Source of the DNA: an uncultured Oscillibacter sp.
Lineage (GTDB): Bacteria; Bacillota; Clostridia; Oscillospirales; Oscillospiraceae
Direction: 5' to 3'
Assembly (NCBI GenBank): GCA_910579435.1
Contig: CAJTVF010000001.1
Location: 1-64,000 of the forward strand
Length of the DNA: 64,000 nt
The notes under the pieces are model-generated. The model made no database searches and had not been told where the DNA came from. It worked only from the letters and a program-made list of their open reading frames with translations. Both the position numbers and the translations under genes were made by a program. Positions 49,755 through 56,848 of this stretch are shown piece after piece (position 1 is the stretch's first letter; each line of letters starts with the position of its first letter).

Positions 49755-51658
49755 TTCAAAAGAGCGGCTACATCAAAACAGGCAACGCGTCCGGGTACAT
49801 GAAGTACATCGCAACTCGTGAGCGAGTGGAAAAGCTGGAAGGCAGTGCTCCTGTGACGAAAGGTCAACAGCAGCTCATTGAAAATCTGCTCCGAGATTTT
49901 CCCGACGCCAATAAGTTGGACGAATACAGCGGCTATCGTTTGGCGCCAACCACTGGCAACGCCTCCGCGTTGATCTCTGCGGTGCTGGATGCGAACGCGC
50001 ACAAGTTCACGGATAGAGATGGCTACATGAAGTATATCGCAACCCGGCCCCGTGTTGAGCGCCACGGTGAGCATGGCCTATTCAGTAATCGGCCGGTGTC
50101 GCTGGACGCCGCGCTCAAAGAAGTCGAGACGCACACCGGAAACGTGTGGACGTTCATCTGGTCCCTGCGTCGTGAGGATGCGGCGCGTCTTGGCTATGAC
50201 CATGCAGAGAGCTGGCGAAAGCTGATCAAGGCCCATCAGGCGGAGATAGCGGAGGCCATGAAAATTCCACCGGACCAGCTCCGCTGGTATGCTGCGTTTC
50301 ACGACGAAGGTCACCACCCTCATGTCCACGCCATGGTCTGGTCAGCCGATCCAAAGCAGGGTCGGCTGACTAAAGAGGGCGTCAAGATGATTCGCTCCAA
50401 GCTCACCAATGATATTTTCCAGGATGAGATGTACACGCTCTATCAAGAGAAAGATGTTTCCTACAAGGAGCTCGTCGCAATGTCACGGCGGACCATGAAA
50501 GAACTGCTAGAGAAGATGCGTTCAGGCTCCTGCGGCAGCCCGGTGATTGAAAACAAGCTGCTGGAGCTGTCACAGTTGCTGGAAACGGTCAAGGGTAAAA
50601 AGGTCTATGGCTACTTGAAGAAGCCGGTCAAGGCTCAGGTGGATGCCATCGTGGACGAGCTGGCGAAGCTCCCAGAGGTGGCGGAGTGCTATGAAGTTTG
50701 GAACGGCCTGCGAGATGAACTGGAGGGTTACTACAAGGACGTGCCTCGTCATCGGCTACCGCTCTCACAGCAGAAGGAATTCCGTACCATCAAGAATCTG
50801 GTCATTCAGGAGGCGGAAAATCTGCGGCAGGGTGTGTTCACCTTCGAGGACGCGGAGATGAACGATGAGCCGGAAATGGATTCGGAAGTCCTTCCGCAAG
50901 GCGTTGGCTACCAGGCGGCAACGCTGCTTTACGATGACGAAATCACGCAGGCAGAAAAACGAGAAGCGCTGAGAGTGCTGGAGCAATTGTGGGACAAAGA
51001 TTTTACCTCAGCTGCATACCACTTGGGCAGAGCGTACCGGGATGGCCTTGGCTTGCTGCCGGATGATGAGAAGGCGGAAAAGTGGTTCCGGCGCTCTGCT
51101 GATACAGGAAATGTGCATACGCTGTATGTGTTGGGAAAACTGCTTCAAGAGCAAGGGCGGCTCAGTGAGGCGGTGTCGTGGTACGAGCATGCCTGTAAAT
51201 CTGACAGCCAGTACGCTCAGTACTCCCTTGGAAAGATGTACCTCCTGGGCAATGGCGTTCCGAAAGACGTCAGCAGGGCAATTCAGTTGCTGAGGTCTTC
51301 CGCAAATCAAGGAAACCAATATGCACAGTATGTTCTCGGAAAGCTCTGCCTGCAGGGCAAGGAGGTAGAAAAGAATCCCGAGGCGGCAGAGTATTGGCTG
51401 ACGAGGTCTGCCGTTCAGGGTAACGCACCTGCCCAGTTCCTCCTGGACCACCGGCAGCATAATCCGTCAGTTCTTCTCTGTACTGCGAGGCTCCTCCACC
51501 ACATGAGCAATATTTTCTGGGAGACGCTTCCGCCGCCTAATCCGGCGGGCGGCCATGTGGAGAGTAAGCTCATGGGGCGGATTCGTGAAAAGAAAATCGC
51601 CATGGGCCATAAGCCGGACGATCACGAGGAATACCAGGGTCCATCAATGTCGATGTGA
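49742..51658 (+). CDS. MobP3-type relaxase with C-terminal Sel1 repeats
   Basis: A 638-residue relaxase. Residues 1-260 form the MobP-type nickase: YMKYIATRPRVERHG, the predicted catalytic Tyr region near 12-20 or 95-100, and the metal triad H187-D-E-G-H-HPHVH (191-196). A helical middle region follows (YEVWNGLRDELEGYYKDVPRHRLPLSQQ). From about 420 there are five or six Sel1 repeats (AAYHLGRAYRDGLGLLPDDEKAEKWFRRSA style), ending LLHHMSNIFWETLPPP and VESKLMGRIREKKIAMGH. It would nick oriT and pilot the strand through a helper's coupling protein. The Sel1 tail may be the docking part. Confidence 0.88.
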   Translation: MVRLIQKSGYIKTGNASGYMKYIATRERVEKLEGSAPVTKGQQQLIENLLRDFPDANKLDEYSGYRLAPTTGNASALISAVLDANAHKFTDRDGYMKYIATRPRVERHGEHGLFSNRPVSLDAALKEVETHTGNVWTFIWSLRREDAARLGYDHAESWRKLIKAHQAEIAEAMKIPPDQLRWYAAFHDEGHHPHVHAMVWSADPKQGRLTKEGVKMIRSKLTNDIFQDEMYTLYQEKDVSYKELVAMSRRTMKELLEKMRSGSCGSPVIENKLLELSQLLETVKGKKVYGYLKKPVKAQVDAIVDELAKLPEVAECYEVWNGLRDELEGYYKDVPRHRLPLSQQKEFRTIKNLVIQEAENLRQGVFTFEDAEMNDEPEMDSEVLPQGVGYQAATLLYDDEITQAEKREALRVLEQLWDKDFTSAAYHLGRAYRDGLGLLPDDEKAEKWFRRSADTGNVHTLYVLGKLLQEQGRLSEAVSWYEHACKSDSQYAQYSLGKMYLLGNGVPKDVSRAIQLLRSSANQGNQYAQYVLGKLCLQGKEVEKNPEAAEYWLTRSAVQGNAPAQFLLDHRQHNPSVLLCTARLLHHMSNIFWETLPPPNPAGGHVESKLMGRIREKKIAMGHKPDDHEEYQGPSMSM

Positions 51659-51792
51659 CAAGTTCAAAATTTGAGTCGCATAAACAAAGATAAAACTCTC
51701 CCCGCAAAAAGTTCTCAAAAAGTTTCGGTTAAAGGGTAGCTATTGGCGCGGAGTTAGGGTATTGTGTGTTGCTGCAAAGGAGGTAGGCGGAA
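51659..51792 (+). other. Short intergenic gap
   Basis: It holds the AAAGGAGG ribosome site for the DUF6809 gene; no other element is evident. Confidence 0.5.
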
Positions 51793-52089
51793 ATGAGAAA
51801 AACCCTGGAAGATCTCTACTACGGCAACATCACACCCTGTGAACAGCAAATGACGCCTGGCTCAGAGTTGAAGCGGGCAGTGGACCGTGCCGCTAAGTGC
51901 GAGGAGCAGCTGATGGAACTCCTCAACGAGGAGGGTCAGCATATTCTCACGAGGCTTACCCGCTCTCAGCAGGAGGCCAACAGCATTACAGCAACCGAAA
52001 ATTTCATCCTGGGCTTCCGTCTCGGTATTCGCCTGATGGCGGAGTGCATGGATGACAACGACGGCGCAATCAGAAGCGGAGGTGAATAG
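51793..52089 (+). CDS. DUF6809 family protein
   Basis: A 98-residue protein, MRKTLEDLYYGNITPCEQQM with KCEEQLMELLNEEG and FILGFRLGIRLMAECM. This is the pattern of DUF6809, a small helical protein frequent beside integrases of Firmicutes elements. It is encoded 3 bases before the integrase start region. Function unknown. Confidence 0.75.
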   Translation: MRKTLEDLYYGNITPCEQQMTPGSELKRAVDRAAKCEEQLMELLNEEGQHILTRLTRSQQEANSITATENFILGFRLGIRLMAECMDDNDGAIRSGGE

Positions 52090-52092
52090 CAA

Positions 52093-53250
52093 GTGGCAAA
52101 GCGCAGGGCAAACGGCGAAGGAAATATTCGCAAACGCAAGGATGGCCGCTGGGAAGGGCGCTATACGGCAGGCTATGATTCAGAAACTGGAAAGCGCGTT
52201 ACGAAAAATGTCCTTGGCAGAACCCAGGCTGAGGTCAAAGAAAAATTGAAATCCGCCATAGGCGATAGCCAGCGGCTGGATATTTCCAAGGCCGGGAATT
52301 ACACAGTAGCGACGTGGGTACGAACATGGTATGAGGTTTACGCCGAGCCTCGTATCCGGCCAAACACACGGGAGTACTACATGAATTATATTGAAAACCA
52401 CATCGTTCCAGGTATCGGCAAAATCATGCTGGACAAATTGACGACCATTCAAATTCAGCGGTTTTACAACAATCTCCAGAAAAATGGCCGAGTCCAGCGC
52501 AAGGGATATCCTGAACTGAAAGATAAGACGCTCAGCCCGCGAGTGGTCAGAGGTGTTCATACGCTTTTGAGCAACTGTCTGGACCAAGCGGTATCGGAGC
52601 GATTGATTCTCGTGAATCCTGCTCAGGGCTGTAAATTGCCAAAGCTGGAGAAAAAGGAAATGCACATCCTGCCGCAGGAGAAGATTGGTATGTATCTGGC
52701 AGAGGCAGAACGCCGGGGACTGCTGGCAGCCTTCTATCTAGAACTGACGACGGGCTTGAGAAGGGGAGAACTGCTTGCCCTCCTTTGGACGGACTTGAAT
52801 GCCGAGGCCAGAACGATCTCCGTTACAAAACAGGTCAACCGTATTAAAGGGGAATTGGTGGTCAGTCCGCCGAAGACGCAGAACTCTGTACGGACGCTGG
52901 CAATTCCTCAGCAAGCAGTTGACCTCCTGATTGAGGAACACAAAAAGCACCCAGGTAATGCATATATGTTCCCATCGCCAAAAACCGGAACGATGTATGA
53001 TCCGGATGCGTTCCGGCGGACTCATGATAAAATCCTGAAAGCAATAGGCGCGGAACACGTTCGGTTCCACGATATGAGGCACCTTTTTGCAACTCTGTCC
53101 TTGAAGAATGGTGTGGACGTGAAAACCCTCTCCGGTGCCCTGGGGCACTACTCGGCAGGGTTTACGCTGAACACGTATACCCACGCCACAACACAGATGA
53201 AGCAGGATGCGGCAGACACCATCGGAGCGGTGATCAGCAGTCAAATGTGA
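52093..53250 (+). CDS. int: Tyrosine integrase of the tRNA-Val element
   Basis: A complete 385-residue phage-type integrase. The N-terminal arm-binding domain is ANGEGNIRKRKDGRWEGRYTAG (as the AP2-like fold, residues 6-45), then the core-binding domain (about 70-175). The catalytic domain has R223 (TTGLRRGEL), K261, H326 and R329 (FHDMRH), H352 (LGHYS) and the nucleophile Y362. It starts with GTG. The 3' end lies 185 bases from the tRNA-Val core site, the standard distance. With the excisionase-like protein it should insert and excise the 18-kb element. Confidence 0.95.
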   Translation: MAKRRANGEGNIRKRKDGRWEGRYTAGYDSETGKRVTKNVLGRTQAEVKEKLKSAIGDSQRLDISKAGNYTVATWVRTWYEVYAEPRIRPNTREYYMNYIENHIVPGIGKIMLDKLTTIQIQRFYNNLQKNGRVQRKGYPELKDKTLSPRVVRGVHTLLSNCLDQAVSERLILVNPAQGCKLPKLEKKEMHILPQEKIGMYLAEAERRGLLAAFYLELTTGLRRGELLALLWTDLNAEARTISVTKQVNRIKGELVVSPPKTQNSVRTLAIPQQAVDLLIEEHKKHPGNAYMFPSPKTGTMYDPDAFRRTHDKILKAIGAEHVRFHDMRHLFATLSLKNGVDVKTLSGALGHYSAGFTLNTYTHATTQMKQDAADTIGAVISSQM

Positions 53251-53327
53251 GAAGGGAAGAGTTCCAAATAGCAGCACCGGGCAGAAATTCCTGCCCGGTA
53301 CTCTTTCGTCCTTTCGGGTCGTTTCCT

Positions 53328-53350
53328 CGTGTGGGTCAAATTGTGGGTCG
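53328..53350. repeat. Putative integrase arm site, right end
   Basis: GTGGGTC-AAATT-GTGGGTC lies about 85-100 bases inside attR and differs by one base from the left pair. Confidence 0.5.
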
Positions 53351-53384
53351 GACCAAAACACCAAAAATAAAGTCTGCGAAAAAG

Positions 53385-53431
53385 TTGCAAAAAACAGAGA
53401 AAACCCGCCGAAACTATATAGTTTCGGCGGG
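53385..53431 (-). terminator. Terminator supplied to tRNA-Val by the element
   Basis: A 28-base perfect palindrome beginning CCCGCCGAAACTA (53404-53431), followed on the minus strand by TTTTCTCTGTTTTTT. Confidence 0.85.
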
Positions 53432-53434
53432 CCG

Positions 53435-53480
53435 ATGGTGGAGACTACTGGACTCGAACCAGTGGCCTCATGCGTGTGAA
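53435..53480 (-). repeat. attR: core site within tRNA-Val
   Basis: The 46-bp copy identical to attL. It covers the anticodon loop through CCA of the intact tRNA-Val. Confidence 0.92.
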
Positions 53481-53512
53481 GCATGCGCTCTAACCAGCTG
53501 AGCTAAGCCTCC
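53436..53512 (-). tRNA. tRNA-Val (anticodon CAC)
   Basis: A full cloverleaf is visible: acceptor GGAGGCT / AGTCTCC with one G-T pair, D-arm GCTC...GAGC, anticodon stem CATGC / GCATG with loop TTCACAC (anticodon CAC), T-arm CTGGTTCGAGTCCAG and encoded CCA. It is the integration target of the 18-kb element; its 3' half is supplied by attR. Confidence 0.95.
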
Positions 53513-53534
53513 AGATACGTATTTGATTTTCTGC

Positions 53535-53566
53535 CCATAAGACGCCGTGCATCACGACGTCTTATG
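53535..53566 (-). other. Hairpin between tRNA-Glu and tRNA-Val
   Basis: ATAAGACG-CGTG / CACG-CGTCTTAT pairs with one bulge. No T-run follows, so it is likely a processing or spacer structure. Confidence 0.5.
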
Positions 53567-53569
53567 GGG

Positions 53570-53644
53570 TGGTGACCCGTACGGGATTCGAACCCATGTT
53601 ACAGCCGTGAAAGGGCCGTGTCTTAACCACTTGACCAACGGGCC
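53570..53644 (-). tRNA. tRNA-Glu (anticodon TTC)
   Basis: Acceptor GGCCCGT / ACGGGTC, anticodon loop CTTTCAC giving TTC, T-loop GGTTCGAATCC, encoded CCA. Confidence 0.95.
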
Positions 53645-53727
53645 GTCGTCAGAGCAAAATCCGTTCTGATCCTTTTCTTCAAAAATCTGTGGATTTCTGA
53701 AGAGCTTGGGTAAAGAGGGGGAGACGG

Positions 53728-53762
53728 GCTTCCATGAAGCGCCGCAAGGCGCTTCATGGAAA
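53728..53762 (-). other. Hairpin between tRNA-Met and tRNA-Glu
   Basis: TTCCATGAAGCGCC / GGCGCTTCATGGAA is a perfect 14-bp stem with a GCAA tetraloop, within the tRNA operon and without T-run. Confidence 0.65.
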
Positions 53763-53764
53763 CT

Positions 53765-53841
53765 TGGTAGCGGCACCTGGATTTGAACCGGGGACACTGC
53801 GGGTATGAACCGCATGCTCTAGCCAACTGAGCTATGCCGCC
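53765..53841 (-). tRNA. tRNA-Met (anticodon CAT)
   Basis: Acceptor GGCGGCA / TGCCGCT, D-arm GCTC...GAGC, anticodon loop TTCATAC giving CAT, T-loop GGTTCAAATCC, encoded CCA. The G1-U72 closing pair suggests the elongator form rather than the initiator. Confidence 0.9.
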
Positions 53842-53870
53842 ATGTCTGCCATCCGTAACGGACAAGTGAT

Positions 53871-53900
53871 ACTATAGCAGAAAGCCCCGGGTTTTGTCAA
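53871..53900 (-). promoter_or_regulatory. Promoter of the tRNA operon
   Basis: Minus-strand TTGACA (53895-53900), 18 bases, TATAGT (53871-53876), 30 bases before tRNA-Met. Confidence 0.85.
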
Positions 53901-53982
53901 GCCCTTCCTTAATTTTTCTTCAAAATTTTCTTCTGGGCCAAGAGGGCTCCGCTGAGAAGGAAAAATTTTTTGAAATTTCCCC

Positions 53983-54013
53983 TTGACTCTTCCCCCGGGA
54001 GAGGGCTTATGCT
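53983..54013 (+). promoter_or_regulatory. MerR-type promoter with 19-base spacer
   Basis: TTGACT (53983-53988) and TATGCT (54008-54013) are 19 bases apart. The spacer contains the inverted repeat CTTCCCCC...GGGAGAGGG. Over-long spacers with a dyad are the hallmark of MerR-activated promoters. Confidence 0.75.
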
Positions 54014-54054
54014 GTTTTTGAGCTCAACATTCGCAACGTTGTGGAGGTACCGCT

Positions 54055-54873
54055 ATGCTGAAGATCGGCGAATTTTCCAGACTCTCCAGAGTCGGCATCC
54101 GCTCCCTGCGCCGCTACGACGAGGCCGGGCTTCTGGCCCCGGCGTCCATTGACCCCTTTACCGGCTACCGCTACTACAGCGAGCGCCAGCTTCCTGTCGC
54201 CAACCGCATCCGGGCCCTCCGGGACATGGGCTTTTCCCTGGCCGCTGTCCGGGAGGTGCTGGGCTGCTACGACGACCCTGGGGCGCTGGAGCGATGCCTG
54301 CTGCTCCAGCGGGCGTCGGCTTGGGAGGAGATGGAGGAGGCGCGGAAGCGGCTTCGCCTATTGGACACAGCCTTGGAACGGCTGAGAAAGGACGAAACGA
54401 TGATGAAATACGATGTTACCATTAAAACCCTGCCTGAGCGTCATGTCGCCAGTGTCCGGCAGATCATCCCCAGCTATGACCGGGAAGGGGACCTGTGGCA
54501 TATCTACTGCCAGGAGACTGCCCGGATGAACATTCAGGACGGGGACCCGGTGCTCTGCACCGCCATGTACTGCGACGGGGAGTTCAAAGACCAGGACGTG
54601 GATGTGGAAATCCAGAAAAACGTGGTGGGAACTTACCCCGATACGGAACACGTAAAGTTCAAGACCGTCCCGGCGGTGCAGGTGGCCTCCGCCACGTTCC
54701 GGGGAAGCTACGACCAAATTTCCGCCGTGAACGAGGCTGTGGCGGCCTGGGTGGAGGACAACGGCTGGACCTTTGACGGCCTCTTCTTCAACATTTACCA
54801 CGTCAGCCCCCACGAGACCCGGAATCCCGGCGAGTTCGTCACCGAGGTCTGCTATCCTGTGAAGCGGAAATGA
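54055..54873 (+). CDS. MerR-family activator with GyrI-like effector domain
   Basis: A 272-residue regulator. The MerR HTH comes first: MLKIGEFSRLSRVGIRSLRRYDEAGLLAPAS (as its conserved R-Y-x-x-x-G-L core), with the YRYYSERQL wing and a dimerisation coil to about 115. A GyrI-like (BmrR-type) binding domain follows: LPERHVASVRQIIPSYDREG, KFKTVPAVQVASATFRGSYDQI, FNIYHVSPHETRNPGEFVTEVCYPV. Such proteins sense hydrophobic cations or drugs and untwist over-spaced promoters. It likely autoregulates through the 19-base-spacer promoter. No efflux gene is adjacent. Confidence 0.92.
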   Translation: MLKIGEFSRLSRVGIRSLRRYDEAGLLAPASIDPFTGYRYYSERQLPVANRIRALRDMGFSLAAVREVLGCYDDPGALERCLLLQRASAWEEMEEARKRLRLLDTALERLRKDETMMKYDVTIKTLPERHVASVRQIIPSYDREGDLWHIYCQETARMNIQDGDPVLCTAMYCDGEFKDQDVDVEIQKNVVGTYPDTEHVKFKTVPAVQVASATFRGSYDQISAVNEAVAAWVEDNGWTFDGLFFNIYHVSPHETRNPGEFVTEVCYPVKRK

Positions 54874-54874
54874 G

Positions 54875-54912
54875 AAAGGTCCCCCGGCGGTTTTCCGCCG
54901 GGGGACTGCTTT
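54875..54912. terminator. Bidirectional terminator between convergent genes
   Basis: GTCCCCCGGCGG-TTTT-CCGCCGGGGGAC followed by TGCTTTTT. Confidence 0.9.
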
Positions 54913-56694
54913 TTACCGCGGGAGGAACTGAATGTTCACATCCACATTGCCGCCGATGCCGGCGACGGAGCACTTGCTGGAGAACTGCCAGTAGTCCGGC
55001 TGATAGTAAAGGGTCGGGCACAGCTTCTCCGAGCTCTCGCTTTTATACTCGGGATACCAGCAGAGGTACGGCGCGATGGCCCCCTGGTCGTACTTCACGT
55101 AGCTGACATAGGTCCCGGCGTAGATCATGGGCGTGTAGCCCGCCTCCTGAATGCGTTTGCAGAAGGCGATGGCGCAGGCGGTGGCCATCTCCGGCGAGGT
55201 GCCGTAGACCCGGTAGGTAGAGTCGTGCATTTCCCAGTCATAGGCTACAGGGCCGTTGATGTTCAGGCCCCGGAGGCGATCGATGACGAAATCCGCCTCC
55301 TCGATGGCCTCCTCTACGGTGATGGCCTGGGCGAAGAAGTACACGCCGGTCTCGATCCCGGCGGCCATGGCACCCTCGATATTCTGGCGGTAGAAGGCGT
55401 CCTCGCTGATTTTGCCGGAGGAGTAGCCCCGGAGGCCGATGCGGACCATGGCGAACTCCACACCGTCGCTCCGAACCGCCTGCCAGTCGATGGTCTCGTT
55501 TGCGCTGGCCCGGTTCTGATAGGCGGAGACGTCGATGCCGAAGCGGGTGCGGAACTGGGAGCCGGTGTAAACCAGCCGGTCCGGGTGGTCCGCAGCCCAG
55601 ATGAAGTCTCCGTTCTGGAGCTGATTCCGCTCTGTGCCCGCGTAGACGGGGATCTTCCGGTCGTTGTAGTCGATGGTCTCCCCGGTGGTAACGCCGGGGG
55701 TGTAGACCTCGCTGGGCTGGATGCCGGGCCCGGCGGGCTGTTCCGGCGTTACCGGGGCGCTGGGGTCCGCAGGAGTGGGCACCACGACAATGCCCCAGTC
55801 AAAGTCATTCCCCGAGCCGGGGGTCCCGGGCTCTTCGGGGCGGACAGGCTGCGCCGGGGTCACCGGGTCCACAGGCGTGACGGGGGCCTCGGTTGAAGTG
55901 TTGAGAATCTGAGGCGTGACAGAGCTGAAATTCCGGATTTCCCCGGAGACCGTCACGTTGTCCAGGGTAACGGCCCCGGTGACGCCGGGGGCGATGAGCA
56001 GGTCTCCGGTGACGGTCATATTGGACAGGTCCGCGCCGCCCGCGGCGTTGATGAGGAGACTGCCCTCCACGCTGCTGGAGTAGCTTCCGCTGGTTTGGAT
56101 CAGGACCTGGATCATGTTGTTCAGCAGGTTCACCAGCTCCGCCCGGGTCAGGGCCTCCGTGGGGCGGAAGCTGTTGTCCGTCGCGTCGGTGATCCAGCCC
56201 CGGGCGGTGAGCTCCGCGATGTAAGGCCGGGCGTAGCCCGCCACCTGGGCCTCGTCGTAGTAAGCCAGGGCGTTGTCCGTTCCCCCTAGCTGGAAGGCCC
56301 GGGCCACCATGGTCATGGCCTGCTGGCGGGTGATGCTGTCTCCCGGCAGGGCCTTGCCCTCGCTGCCCAGGTATACCCCGGCGGCGTTGAGCTTCAAAAT
56401 GGAGTCCTCCCAGCGGTTCCCCGTGGTGTCGGAGAAGGTCCCGGCGGGGGCGGCGGACTGGAACTGGAGGAAGCGGTCCAGAATTCCGGCGAAGGCCCCC
56501 CGGGTGATGGAGGCGTCAGGCCGGAAGGACCCGTCGTCGTAGCCCTGGAGCACGCCGTACTCCTGGCTCCACTTGTTTACGCTTGCCTCGGCCCAGTGTC
56601 CGCCGGTGTCGGTGAAGGCCATGGCGGGGGTGAGGAGCAGAGCCCCGGTCATAAGGCCGGAGAGGATGCGCTTGGGCAGTCGAATGTGACGCAT
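54913..56694 (-). CDS. SLH-domain surface protein with GH25 lysozyme domain
   Basis: A 593-residue exported enzyme. The signal peptide is M-R-H-I-R-L-P-K-R then a hydrophobic stretch ending A-M-A (about 25). Three S-layer homology repeats (about 26-200; FTDTGGHWAEASVNKW, GYDDGSFRPDASITRG, FSDTTGNRWEDSI, FRPTEALTRAELV) anchor it to wall polymers. A beta-rich and Pro-rich linker follows (about 210-340). The C-terminal GH25 domain (about 385-593) has FGIDVSAYQN, FAMVRIGLRGYSSG, GVYFFAQAIT and VAYDWE, carrying the catalytic Asp and Glu. It cleaves muramic-acid linkages in peptidoglycan. The start ATG 56694 follows AAAGGAA; the longer frame lacks a signal peptide. Confidence 0.9.
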   Translation of the reverse strand: MRHIRLPKRILSGLMTGALLLTPAMAFTDTGGHWAEASVNKWSQEYGVLQGYDDGSFRPDASITRGAFAGILDRFLQFQSAAPAGTFSDTTGNRWEDSILKLNAAGVYLGSEGKALPGDSITRQQAMTMVARAFQLGGTDNALAYYDEAQVAGYARPYIAELTARGWITDATDNSFRPTEALTRAELVNLLNNMIQVLIQTSGSYSSSVEGSLLINAAGGADLSNMTVTGDLLIAPGVTGAVTLDNVTVSGEIRNFSSVTPQILNTSTEAPVTPVDPVTPAQPVRPEEPGTPGSGNDFDWGIVVVPTPADPSAPVTPEQPAGPGIQPSEVYTPGVTTGETIDYNDRKIPVYAGTERNQLQNGDFIWAADHPDRLVYTGSQFRTRFGIDVSAYQNRASANETIDWQAVRSDGVEFAMVRIGLRGYSSGKISEDAFYRQNIEGAMAAGIETGVYFFAQAITVEEAIEEADFVIDRLRGLNINGPVAYDWEMHDSTYRVYGTSPEMATACAIAFCKRIQEAGYTPMIYAGTYVSYVKYDQGAIAPYLCWYPEYKSESSEKLCPTLYYQPDYWQFSSKCSVAGIGGNVDVNIQFLPR

Positions 56695-56790
56695 AGCAGG
56701 TTCCTTTCGTCGTTTTTTGTCGATTGAATGTGTAAAAAAATTCCGCCGCCCGTCGGAGCCGCGGAAGAGGGTCCTCGCTGACAATTGCTT

Positions 56791-56835
56791 ATTATATAGG
56801 AAAACCACCCGATGGTCAAGACGCCGGGTGGTTTT
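56791..56835 (-). promoter_or_regulatory. Promoter of the SLH-GH25 gene embedded in the upstream terminator
   Basis: Minus-strand TTGACC (56814-56819), 17 bases, TATAAT (56791-56796). The hairpin AACCACCCG...CGGGTGGTT (56803-56835) that ends the upstream permease-prefix gene contains the -35 box in its loop. Confidence 0.75.
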
Positions 56836-56848
56836 TTGTGGAAACCAA

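Larger units (their letters stand above)
35257..53480. mobile_element. 18.2-kb integrative mobilizable element in tRNA-Val with metabolic cargo
   Basis: The two 46-bp direct repeats are 18,178 bases apart. The right copy completes an intact tRNA-Val and lies next to an intact tyrosine integrase, the standard arrangement for tRNA-targeted elements. Inside are a DUF2442/DUF4160 pair, two LacI regulators, an ABC sugar-phosphate-type transporter, four further cargo genes, a DUF6076 protein, two HTH proteins, a MobC-like protein, a Sel1-tailed relaxase, DUF6809 and the integrase. There is no coupling protein or secretion ATPase, so it is mobilizable rather than self-transmissible. GTGGGTC repeats near both ends look like integrase arm sites. 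The cargo reads more GC-rich than the mobility genes, suggesting separate origins. Confidence 0.8.
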
